A stretch of 64,000 nt of DNA from Cinnamomum chago (lineage: Eukaryota > Streptophyta > Magnoliopsida > Laurales > Lauraceae). Below, in pieces: positions 12,086 to 22,451 of this stretch. The notes under the pieces are model-generated. The model was given only the letters and a program-made list of their open reading frames with translations. It ran no database searches and was not told where the DNA came from. Both the position numbers and the translations under genes were made by a program. Position 1 is the first letter of the stretch. Every line of letters begins with the position of its first letter. The stretch covers positions 31,161,501 to 31,225,500 of the forward strand of contig CP142455.1 of assembly GCA_038049695.1 (NCBI GenBank). The letters are read 5' to 3'.

Positions 12086-13381
12086 AAAGAGTAACTGCAG
12101 GATGAATATTGTGTAAATCAGTTAAGGATGGACCATCTGTTTAGCCATAAGAACGAGGCCATAAATGCTCCCCTACAAAGAACATGAAGCAAATAATCAT
12201 GCTAATGCTAATGCTCAATTTGAGCTCACACCCAAATTTCAAGCTCACTCACATTATCAAGCTCAAGCTCACTGCAGTTAGCAGCCATCCTACACAAGCT
12301 CAGTGATGGTTCATGAACTGCAGTTAGCAGCCATTCAAGACAGCAATTGCAGCACCGAATTAAAAGTGAGTTTCCAAAAAATCCCATAAACAGAAATAAC
12401 AAATACAAATTAAAATTTAATCTCCCAAAAGAAGCCAAACGGTCAAACCAAAACAGCAATAATCAAAACAGCAAAATATCAGCGATATGTTACCAAAAAA
12501 GTGTTCGTCTACCAAATCTTTGATGACAAAGAAGCTGAACCATTTTTTTGAAAATCATATGATTAAGACCTGTTTAAATAGAAAATGAAGTTTAACCAGT
12601 AGAGGCATTCTAATAAGAGCATACAACCAATAACAGGTCAGGAACACATTTAAGCGTTAGCCAGGAACACATTTCACCATATGCATATAAAAATCAGAGC
12701 ATACAATTTACATACAAACAAGAGAAAATTAGGTGTACCTATTCATAAAGAAATTCATACCAAACAAAACAGAATGACAAACCATAAAAAAAATATGGGA
12801 AGGAATTCCACATTAATCATGTCATCAGACTATTAAGTACGGGTATACTCACAACTGGGAGTAGTAAGCTTCAGAGTTATGAAGCAGATATCATAGAGGG
12901 CCTCATTGTCAAGCACCATGCACTCATCAGCATTCTCCACCAGCTGATGAACAGAGAGAGTGGCATTATAAGGCTCAACTTAAAATAATAGGCCAATTAA
13001 GCTATGCATTACAAAAAGTTTTAAGAACATTACCAAAGTTTTTCTTGGGTCCTATCTTCTTCACTTCTTTTGTTACAGTATACCTCTCCTATACTGTATA
13101 GCTTTCTTTAAATTTAATTTAGCCACTTAAAAAAAAGTATCAAACCACCCTGCACAGCCCTCCTGCTGCACCAGCCTGCATACACCCACCCTGCACAGTC
13201 CTCCTGCTGCACCACCCTGTACACACCCACCTGCACACCCACTGCCTCCTCTAGTAAAGGGCTTTTCCATCCACCATAAAGAAATGAAACAAAAATATTC
13301 ATTACATTTCATATTAATATTCAAATATCCTTACAACATTAAAAGCACTTTACTAGATCCATTACAAAATAAAAATCCATG
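12086..13381. other. CACTA internal spacer, with minisatellite
   Basis: No reading frame of note. CTGCAGTTAGCAGCCAT occurs twice (12269 and 12318). A 48-bp C-rich minisatellite lies at 13143-13255, built on CACCCTGCACAG.CCTCCTGC followed by TGCACCA. Related GTGCAG/TGTG-rich text in the opposite sense appears at 14680-14760. Confidence 0.55.
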
Positions 13382-15409
13382 CTAACATTCCACATTGTGC
13401 TCCCCTAAAGAAATATTGTGAATCTTTTCCAATGGTCCAGTCTTCCCATAAACCTTTCCTTTCGCAACAATCTTGTCCTTTGATCCCAATGCCAATCTAC
13501 AATTTTGCATCTTCAAATAATATATAAGTACTAAATCTTACATCGACTAATGTATATAATACGATGAAACTAATGTTGGTTGTAATTTAATAGCCGGCCC
13601 ATAAAACATACTTACGGGGAACCAAGAATATTTGATGATGTCTTGTTCACTTTTGAAGTACCTCCATCTTCAAGCTGCATGTTATAAGAGTTAAATACGA
13701 ATTCATATGGTTATTAAGCAATGCATATAGTTAGGTCCCTTAGTTAAGAAATCATGTATTCAACATAATCTACCAAAACAACAAAAAACTATGGTTTGGT
13801 AAACTACCTGTTGACCTTTTAAAACGCCACTACTATTGGATGCAATATTTTCTGAATGGGGAGAGTTCTAACGTGTCTCTTTATCCTTCACAACTTGTTC
13901 TAAAATTCTCACCCTTTCCTGAGATTCATGTAACTGGGCCAACAACTCCTCATTATACTTCTTCGTTCCGCGTTTTGGTATTTTGAAATAGGCCATTGGA
14001 GTGACATGCTTCCCTTCCCCTCTAACTCGTCCGCAATGCTCCGGGGTACCTAAAGCCATAGTAAGAACATCATTGCTCCCCTCAGTCATTACAGCCCCCT
14101 CATTTACTTTCTTTTTCAGATCATCCTACAATAATCATGACACCAATGAATCCCGAGCCATATGTATATAGCTAATATTCAAATACCTTGATGCATGGTC
14201 ATGCAAGGCACTTAGGGAGAATACTCGACCTACAAGTTATAGTGAAGACGTTTGATGCCTCGCATCTACCTTGGGCACTCTTACAAAAAGTCTAAAACAA
14301 TTTACAATTTTTCAAAGAATGGAAACTTACAATTTTTCCTACTACTTCCCTTGTGGAATCATTTGAATATTCCCCGTTTTTGTTTTGACGAGCCAATTTC
14401 TATTTGACACTCCTATCTTCATGATCAACGAAAATGCCTGTCTCTATGGATTTTTTTTCTATACATTAAATATGAAAACACAATTAAACATCTAAGTTAG
14501 TTTAGTTCAACCGTAAGAAACTATTTAAAATAGTTCTATACTAAATGTACTTACAATATCTTCTTCAAGACTCGCATAACCTGATCTACTTAGTCGGTGT
14601 GTATACACATTATTGGACTACCTTTTAGATTGTAGAATGTTTAACTCCTTAAAATTACAAAAAAGAAAATACATTATTGTGCAGGGGTGTGCTGCAGTGC
14701 AGTTGTGGGCTGTGTGTGGCGTGCTCAATGTTGTGTGAGTGAGTGCAATGGTGTGGCTCCACAAGTAATCTATAGAAGTAGATATATACCTGAAACTCTA
14801 GGTCAACCTTGATTGCACAAATTTAGTCCAATCTAATTTATCGATAAACTTATACTGTGTAGGTGGCTCCACAAGTAGTTTGAATGGAAGTATGTACTTA
14901 GTAGTCAAAGTTGTCTTGAACGTCCTCCACTTGAGGCCAATATCAGATATAACTTGAGCCCTAGTATTTTCATCCAACACAAATCTGGTCTATACCAAAT
15001 GAATTAAATAGTAAAAAAGACAAATAGCTTAGTAAGGCACATATTATTCTAAGGTCTTCCAAAAGTAACAGGAAATCACATATTTATTTACCTTCATTGT
15101 ATCCCATAAATCTCTTTCCGGTTGCCCTTCCCTAAGATCTTTCAATTTACGCCAATCACTAACTACGTTAAGTGGGACCATCACTCTTGCCCAAGCCCCT
15201 TCATAACCAGCTATTTTCCTGCGTACTTCTTGTGGTGTAGGCCTACCCTTTTGATCATACTTAACAGTAATTACATTTCCATCCCAATTCTTGGTCAACT
15301 CAAGCATTAAAGTTGTCCCCCTAGCTTTCCTTTTTTTTTTTTTAATGTGGGGTTCACCAACATTACTTATGTTGTCCTGTGATTCACGAAAATGCCTTTC
15401 TGGATCCAT
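13382..15409 (-). pseudogene. CACTA TNPA-like protein (plant transposase Ptta/En/Spm type)
   Basis: Minus-strand exons of the second CACTA gene. The first exon starts at the ATG at 15409 (MDPERHFRESQDN). It carries RGTTLMLELTKNWDGNVITV, RPTPQEVRRKIAGYEG and VVSDWRKLKDL, typical of the N-terminal part of this family. A second block at 14798-14980 continues with LDENTRAQVISDIGLKWRTF. A third at 13868-14089 has DVLTMALGTPEHCGRVRG and an EELLAQLHESQERVRILEQV coiled coil. The last, near 13382-13510, has LALGSKDKIVAKGKVYGKTG and ends at the TAG at 13382-13384. The blocks are separated by introns I could not all join. Proteins of this kind bind the subterminal repeats of their element. Whether this copy is intact is uncertain. 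Confidence 0.65.
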
Positions 15410-15627
15410 TACTAGCTGTGAAAAAAAAAAAACATACATATCAATAAATATATTGTGTATGTCATGGAATAGTAATACATACAACAATGCAATGCATAGC
15501 ATACTAACACTACCACTAAGTGTGACATCAGTTCAAATAACCTATATATGCTTCTTACAAACAAGTACATAAGGGAATATTTAGCAATAAGAAACACTTA
15601 CACAAAAAACACAATTATAATACATTT

Positions 15628-18600
15628 TCAAATATCAATGTCAGTCCAAGTCCCCTCAGCATCTTCACGAGTGTACATTGCCTCAGATTCATTTGTAGCA
15701 TCCAATGGTTCATCCAATTGCATTACTTCATGACGAGTTTGATCTTCAATGCCAGCATCAAAGAGGACTTCTTCATTGTCATCAACATTATAGGTTCTTT
15801 CAGGAGTTGCTAGAGCAATGGACCATTTATGATTGACTGGATTAGGTACATAGAAGACTTTCTTTGCTTGAGAGGCTAAAATGAAAGAATCAGATTTATA
15901 ACCAATTCTAGCAAGATCAACTATGGTGAATCCCAGCTCATCTACCTTAAAGCCAGTCTTGTTGTCAACCCAATCACACTTGAACAATGGGATTTTGAAA
16001 TGACTATAATCAATCAACCATATTTCCACAATAACACCATAGTACCCTGATTCACAGAAAACAAGATTATTATCCTTTGCACTAGACACGTTCATCGCCG
16101 TGGCCACTAGACTTACACCACTATTCTGAGTGACATGTGAAGCATCACGATCCTTTGTGGCAAAATGAGAACCATTAATGGTATAACTATGATATTTTAT
16201 AACATGTATACGAGGACCTTGTGATACTCATCTCAAGATTTCTGAGATGTTGTTACCGGTGACACGCCGATCTTCAAAAACCTGTGTTCCTAAGAAAGTT
16301 AGTCATATTTAGTAAATAGACACAACACAAGTCTTATGGTTGACAATTGTTACCTCGTTTTTGAGCCAAGAACTAAAAGAACGGTTATGTTCATCTTGTA
16401 ACCATTTCTGAATTTTGGACTGCCGAGGAAATGTTTTCTTTAGGTGGTTCATGTGTCTCCTGCATAGTTTTCCATACGAACCGCATGTTAGCTCTAAAAC
16501 TAGTGTAACGCTTTAATTTGTAAGTCAAGAAGTTAAAATACAATTACTCAATATAGGGTTGAACAACACTTGTGTTGTGCAATACATAACAATGTGCTTG
16601 CTCCAAGGACTTAGCATCAACTTCAACAAAATCACCTCCTGGAGGTTTCTTTCCAGTCACAATTTCAGGGTAAGTTTTATCTTCAAATGATGGAATTCCA
16701 ACTGCATCCAATCCAGAGAAGTGCTCACTACAAAATTCAATCACTTCCTCCGCAATATAACACTCTACCATGCAACCTTCTGGACGGTAACGATTTCTTA
16801 CTTGACCTTTTAAAACCGACATATACCTAAAACATAGTAAACCATTGATTACTTTAAATAATTTAAATTAGTAAATTGCACTTGAAGAATATTTAAAGTT
16901 ATTCATACCTCTCAAATCCATACATCCATCGCAAACAAACAGGGCCCCCAATCTGGACTTCTCGAACGAGATGGACGGTTAAATGAACCATAATATCAAA
17001 GAATGATGGTGGAAATATTTTTCTAGCAAACACAAGGTGACCACCAGATTCTTCTGAACTTCAAGCAATCGAGGTACATCTACTACCTTCGCACATAACT
17101 CATTAGAAATGAGCAAAATCTGATAAGTACAACTCTCACATGTTTTGGTAGCACGGATCGTATAGCAACAGGAAGTAATTGCTGCATCAACACATGGCAA
17201 TCATGAGATTTCATACCCCCCAACTTTAAGTCTTGCATAGAAACCAATGCTCTGAAATTTGATGAGTATTCATCTGGTACTTTTAACTTATGCAATGTTT
17301 CACACACACTGAATTTCTCTTCTTTGGATAATGAGAAACAAGCTGGTGGTAAGTACGCTCTATTCTGACTTACATCAGGTGCTAGTTCATCCCTTAAACC
17401 CATATCCTGCAAATCAAGGCGACTTTTCAGTCCATCCTTTGTTTTACCTGGAATATTCAGCAAGGTTCCAATAAGACTCTCACAAACCTTTTTCTCTATG
17501 TGCATCACATCCAAGTTGTGTCGAAGAAGCAAGGATTTCCAGTAGTCGAGGTTAAAGAAAATTGACTTCTTCTTCCAACAAATTCTAGCACCATCATCAC
17601 TACCATCTTCCACTCGCTTCCTCTTCAATGAAGTCGATCTTTTTTATTTTTTTTCTTTTTCTTGGGCTTCTCTTTTGGTACTGGTTTCCCCCACAAGGTT
17701 TTGATTCCATTAACCTTTTCTGCCACTTCTTCACCAGTCAAAATCATTGGTGCTTTTCGAAACTCTTGCTCACCATTAAATGATTTTTTCTGTTTCCGAA
17801 AGGGATGATCTTCTGGAAGGAACATTCGATGGGCCATGTATACATTCTTCCTCGAATGTTTTAATCTGCATGATTGTGTCTCTTCGCCACATATGGGGCA
17901 ACCATGATAGCCTTTTACAACACAACCAGACAAATTACCATATGCAGGGAAATCATTAATGGTCCACAACAACATTGCTTTCAACGTAAAAGCCTCTTGT
18001 CGGTAAGCATCATGAGCTTTAACCCCTGTATCCCATAGTGTTTTCAAGTCATCGATTAATGGTTCTAGGTAAACATCGATGTCGTTTCCAGGTTGTCGTG
18101 GACCCGATATCAACATCGTTAAAATCACAAACTTTCTTTTCATGTACAACCAAGGCGGGAGATTGTAAGTGACTAACATTACTGGCCAACAACTATACTT
18201 GCTGCTCATCGAACCATGCGGATTGACCCCATCCGCTGAAAGTGCTAAGCGCAAATTTCTTGGCTCTTGTGCAAACTCCGGCCATTTATCATCTACCAAC
18301 TTCCATGCGGGGGAGTCAGCTGGGTGGCGTAACTTATCGTCAACCAATCTCTCATCAGTGTGCCAAGTCATCTATTTTGATGTCTGTACCAACTGAAATA
18401 ATTTATTTAACCTAGGGATAGGTGGAAAATACCATAGAACTTTTGCCAGCACCCCCTTACGTTGCTTAGTCAGGTTCTTATTCACTTTGTATCTTGACTC
18501 ACCACAAGTAGGGCAACTAGTTTTATTCTCATTATCAGATCCCTTTCTATAAAGCACGCAATCATTCGGACATGCGACTATCTTCTCATTGCTTATCCCA

Positions 18601-19207
18601 TACACGAACAATGTCTTTTTAACCTCTTTCATACTTCGGGGCAGTAAATTATTATCGTCAGGTAGCATGTCTCCAATGATTCTCAACAACCGTGAAAAGC
18701 TTATGTCAGACCACCCACTCCTTGCTTTCTCATTAAACAATGTAACTACTGCAGATAATTTGGTAAACTTTAGACAACCTTTGTATAAAGGTTCCTCAGC
18801 CTCTGCAAGAATTCTTTGAAACTTTTCAGGATTTGATAAATACTGGTCACAAGCGGTCTGAGCCAATTTTAATGAGCTTGTAGCATCATCTGGGGGTGTA
18901 GTATCATCTGGGACATCACTCCCAAAATGGTGTTGGGTGGACCTATTTAAAGGCATACTTGAGGGAGCTTCACCAGGAGATGCTTCTCCATGCCATATCC
19001 ACCAGTATAACTTCGATCGATACCATGGGAAAACATATGGTACTCAACATCCTTAGCTACAAATTTATTGAGATTCCCACATGTTTTGCATGGACATGGC
19101 ATGGGATTCCCATCACCAAACTTCTTTTTGGCAAACATCAAAAAACTTTCAACCCCTTCCCCGTATGCAATAGAAAACCGATTCAATGACATCCAAGACT
19201 TGTCCAT
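15628..19207 (-). pseudogene. TNP2-like CACTA transposase, broken
   Basis: The order of domains is that of TNP2. A transposase-associated N-terminal domain starts at the ATG at 19207 (MDKSWMSLNRFSIAYGEGV, with CPCKTCGN). The Transposase_21 core spans 18950-17640 (NKTSCPTCGESRYK, LSADGVNPHG, GCPICGEET). DVMHIEKKVCESLIGTLLNI follows at about 17510. A DUF4218-like part (VLPKHVRV, FRPEG-like RYRPEGCMVECYIAEE) runs to 16544, and a DUF4216-like part (GYYGVIVEIWLIDYSHFKIP) to 15628. I see these lesions: a one-base loss near 19003 that shifts the frame, an in-frame TAG at 18372-18374, a frame change in an A-rich run near 17630, and another near 17100-17200. It should not make a functional transposase. 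Confidence 0.85.
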
Positions 19208-19254
19208 TTCTGAATAGCCCAATAAAATGCTACAAACAAGCAATAATCAGAAAG

Positions 19255-20045
19255 TCATTGCCATATAATGCTAATATTACAACCAATTAATGTACAGCCA
19301 ATTAATGTGAGAGAGACCTGGGTTGGTGTGCACCAAACGAACTGAATATCCTTGTTTCCAACCTTGGTTATTCTCGTTCGGGCAAATCTTTCAGATTGGC
19401 TGAAGATTTGTAGAAATAAATCCATGGATAGAGATTCACCAAACAACAATACAAAAGCAACCAAGTTCAAAAATTCACAATTAAACCAGATACAAATATT
19501 TAAAAAAATTAACCCACAGAGAAGAGTAATGTAGATAATCCACAGAAAAAAAATGACTGACATTAATAAGATGAAATAAAAAGATCTAATGACAAACAAA
19601 TGCCTGAGAAGAGTAATGCAGCTGCACACAAAATTTGATGACAACTGCACGGCCCCAATGAACTATTCAATAAGTTGGGTTTGTCACGAATAACAACTAG
19701 CTCAATAATTGTGTAGAGATATAATTGTGCGTTGAAGTGACTATTCATGTCCCACTTACTGTAAATTGTGCATTTGAGGATAACAACTAGCTCAATTGCT
19801 CCCCTGTGACTAAGAAAAAAAACCATCTTCCAAAACCCAAATAGACAAACACCTACAGTACCAACCAAAATCCCAAACCATAAAACCCAAATAACCGAAC
19901 GCCCAAACGAAACCCATCTTCCCAAACCAAAACAAACAAAAACCAACAAAACGAACACCAGCACCAACCAAAAAGTGAAAACCGAAATAAACAAAACACC
20001 AACACACCCCATCCACGACATCTACCTCTCAGAAAATTGAATCAG
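19255..20045. other. CACTA 5' region, upstream of TNP2
   Basis: No gene. It contains repeated CCAAAACCCAAA-type text at 19827-19900, whose second copy lies at 20308-20380 on the other side of an inserted retroelement fragment. Confidence 0.5.
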
Positions 20046-20305
20046 GTTGGCTCACTGCTAGCCGTAGGAATAGTTGGGGGCTAGCCGTGAGGCAACCGCA
20101 GGGGTCATCGCAAGAGGGTGTTCTAAAAAACTTGTCTTTGGAAATCAAACCGAACTCCAACGGTTAGCACTGCGGCTAGCCGTAGGTGGACTGGCGGTTA
20201 GCCGTAGGTGCACTGGCGGTTAGCCGCAGGACGTGCTGAAAATCATCCTGAGAGAATAGGCTTCCTGGAAAGCCGACCGTGGGTCTGGCGGCTAGCCCCC
20301 TTACA
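20046..20305. mobile_element. Fragment of the GCTAGCCGC retroelement
   Basis: Collinear with 9345-9620, clearly diverged: GGAATAGTTGGGGGCTAGCC matches GGAACAGTTGGAGGCTAGCC, followed by similar GAGGCA.CCGCA and GGCGGTTAGCCGCAGG text and ending in GGTCTGGCGGCTAGCCCC. Both copies are in the same orientation. The fragment is bounded by the repeated sequence CACCTACAGT.CCAACCAAAA, at 19848 on the left and 20309 on the right. Confidence 0.75.
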
Positions 20306-21205
20306 AAACACCTACAGTGCCAACCAAAATCCCATACCATAAAACCCAAATAACCAAAAGCCCAAACGCCCAAACGTAACATGTTAAAACGGATTGAGAA
20401 ACATTGACAGTCAACAGAAACTACACTGTCAAAGAGGCACATAAAACTTCTTCCTGGAATGAAAATTCTGAGTAGAGCTAACAAGCCCAAACAAATTATA
20501 CAAGTTAGGGAAAAAAAAAACATAACCATAACCATAACCATAAGTACCATCAGCAAGAATCCAAAAATAAAAAAAAAGGAAAGAAAGAAACAACCATTTT
20601 GAAATTGAGATAGAACTAACAAAAAGACTAGATGGTTAGGAGAGAAATGAAAAAAAAAAAAAAAAGGGTGAAACTTTAATATCCCATGACCCAAAATTGC
20701 GAAAAAAAGAACTCCAATGTCTCATCTTTACAACCCAAAAATTAAACAGGAAAAAAAGGAGATAAAAAGACCCACTTATAAATTAGTAGCAAAAGAAGAA
20801 GAACCAACCTCCATTCATACAGATAGTAAGGGGCTTCTTCTCAGGATGCTCCTCTGCTTCAACAAAATAGTAAAAGAGACTCCTCCCTCTCTTCTCACCC
20901 ACATTAACATACCCAGCAGATAGCAGAGAGAAAGAGAACGAGAGTGAGCGAGAGAGACAGGGAGAGCAGAGAGAGAGTAGAGAAAGCGAGAGTGAGAGAA
21001 GAGCAGAGAGAGCGAGTGTGAGGAGAGAAGAGAGCGAGAGTGAGAGGAAAGGGGTTATTGGAGGGAGAGAGGCGCTGGGAAGAGAGGCGAGAGTGAGGAG
21101 AGAAGAGAGCGAGAGTGAGAGGAAAGAAGGATTGATGGAGAAAGAAAGAGAAGGGAGGGAAGGAAAAATAAAAAGGAGGGAAAGAACCACTGAGCCCGCG
21201 CGGGC
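20306..21205. other. CACTA 5' region, purine-rich tract
   Basis: No gene. From 20921 to 21175 the plus strand is almost entirely A and G (GAGAGAGCGAGAGTGAGAG-type text). Frames called across it on either strand are low-complexity and not credible. Confidence 0.55.
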
Positions 21206-21610
21206 GATTAAGGGATTTGAAGACCGATGTAAAATCATTGGGCATATAATATCGGTTTCATAATAACTGATATAAAATATGTATATAACTGGCAGTTAGA
21301 CGCAGGACGTGCTGAAAAGGGAGGGATTAAGGGATTTGAAGACCGATGTAAAATCATTGGGTATATAGTATCGGTTTCATAATAACTGATATAAAATATG
21401 TATATATAATATCGGTTCCATAATAACCAATATAAAATATGTGTATACAACCGATATAAAATATGTGTATATCATATCGGTTTTATAATAACCGATATAA
21501 AATATATGTATACAACCGATATAAAATATGTGTATATAATATCGGTTTTATAATAACCGATATAAAATATTACAATTAATATCACATATTTTTCTAACCG
21601 ATATTATATA
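21206..21610. repeat. CACTA right subterminal array
   Basis: CCGATATAAAATATGTGTAT and its reverse complement alternate, with motif starts at 21451, 21492, 21516 and 21557 (spacing 41, 24, 41; period about 65). The left part is a direct duplication, 21206-21287 and 21321-21400. These match the motifs at 7799-8310, tying both ends to one element. The expected CTAGTAGTG terminus is absent. Confidence 0.75.
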
Positions 21611-22360
21611 TAGATTGATTCTGATCGTGGACTCGGGGGTATTCTCATCGCCCAAAAGATAATTTGAAATGAGAATAGCGAGGTTGTAAGTGACAGTTCT
21701 TTTATTTTATTTTTATTTTATGCTATCTTACTTTTTAAGTTTCCACATGTTATTAACCGTGGGGCCCATCAGCGGTGGACCCATGATTCTGATGGTTACT
21801 AAAAAGTTTTAAGTATCTTTTACTATTTTATTTACTCTACAGAGAAAACTCCAGGAATCCAAACTCAAGATGGATTGCTTTTGATGCCCTATTAAAAAAT
21901 TTTCAACTAACCATTTATATCAAAATCTCAAGGTGTTAGTACACCATGAATAGTTTTCAATCATTAGGAAGCCTGAATTATTGTTGTGGGAGAATTCCTG
22001 CATTATGCAATTTATCCCAAGGATGTGAGAATTTAGATTTCATAGAGTGACTAAAGAAGGACCTCCAAATTAAGACCCTAGTTTAACCACATATAAATAC
22101 AAGCAAGCTCAGCCCTAATGACGACAAATGTGCCCCTTCTATGAACCATCTATCCATGGATAAATATAGTTTTAAGATTGATTTTGATGGTAAATGGATG
22201 TCCATTCTCATGCAAGGAGTAGACAATGGCAATGGCACAGCGCTAAAAGGAAATTTGACACGTCAATTGTGAGGTTGTCATCAATTATTGTATACGGAGG
22301 TAGGAGGGTATTTATTCGATGAAATCAACAAATGTTCTTTTCCATTGTTTTTTCTTATCT
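21611..22360. other. Upstream region of the LRR receptor gene
   Basis: Gene-free. CAGCGGTGGACCCATGATT at 21770 resembles CAGCGGCGGACCCAGGATT at 7445, on the other side of the CACTA element. This text is common in plant repeats, so the match need not be meaningful. Confidence 0.45.
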
Positions 22361-22365
22361 CTCTT

Positions 22366-22373
22366 CTATAAAT
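22366..22373 (+). promoter_or_regulatory. Probable TATA box of the LRR receptor gene
   Basis: CTATAAAT lies 86 bases before the ATG at 22452. That leaves room for a transcription start near 22400 and a leader of about 50 bases. It is the only good TATA match nearby. Confidence 0.5.
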
Positions 22374-22451
22374 ACCAAGTGATTCTTCTCCTTAAATCTC
22401 ATCACCTCATTAGTGTTGCTTGAAACCTATACCCATCTGAGAGCACTACTG

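Larger units (their letters stand above)
7774..21610 (-). mobile_element. Large degenerate CACTA (En/Spm) DNA transposon
   Basis: The left end at 7774 reads CACTACTAGAAAAAAGGG, a canonical CACTA terminal inverted repeat, preceded by GGG. Subterminal repeats built on CCGATATAA and its complement occupy 7799-8310 and return at 21206-21606. Between them, on the minus strand, are the two genes expected of an autonomous CACTA element: a TNP2-like transposase (15628-19207) and a TNPA-like DNA-binding protein (13382-15409). The right terminal repeat is not recognisable; the last subterminal motif is near 21600, so the right border is approximate and no target duplication can be shown. Frameshifts and stops in TNP2, plus a nested retroelement, mean this copy cannot move by itself. 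Confidence 0.85.

Noticed and set aside
20783..21245. Ser/Leu-rich minus frames and Glu/Arg-rich plus frame of 81-151 codons
   Set aside because: They arise from the purine-rich low-complexity tract and have no protein-like variation.
7445..21790. Target-site match between CAGCGGCGGACCCAGGATT (left) and CAGCGGTGGACCCATGATT (right) of the large CACTA element
   Set aside because: CACTA elements duplicate 3 bp and this string is a common plant repeat word, so the match is probably chance.
22413..22451. Thirteen-codon N-terminal extension of the LRR receptor frame
   Set aside because: It begins with GTG; the first ATG (22452) gives a normal signal peptide.
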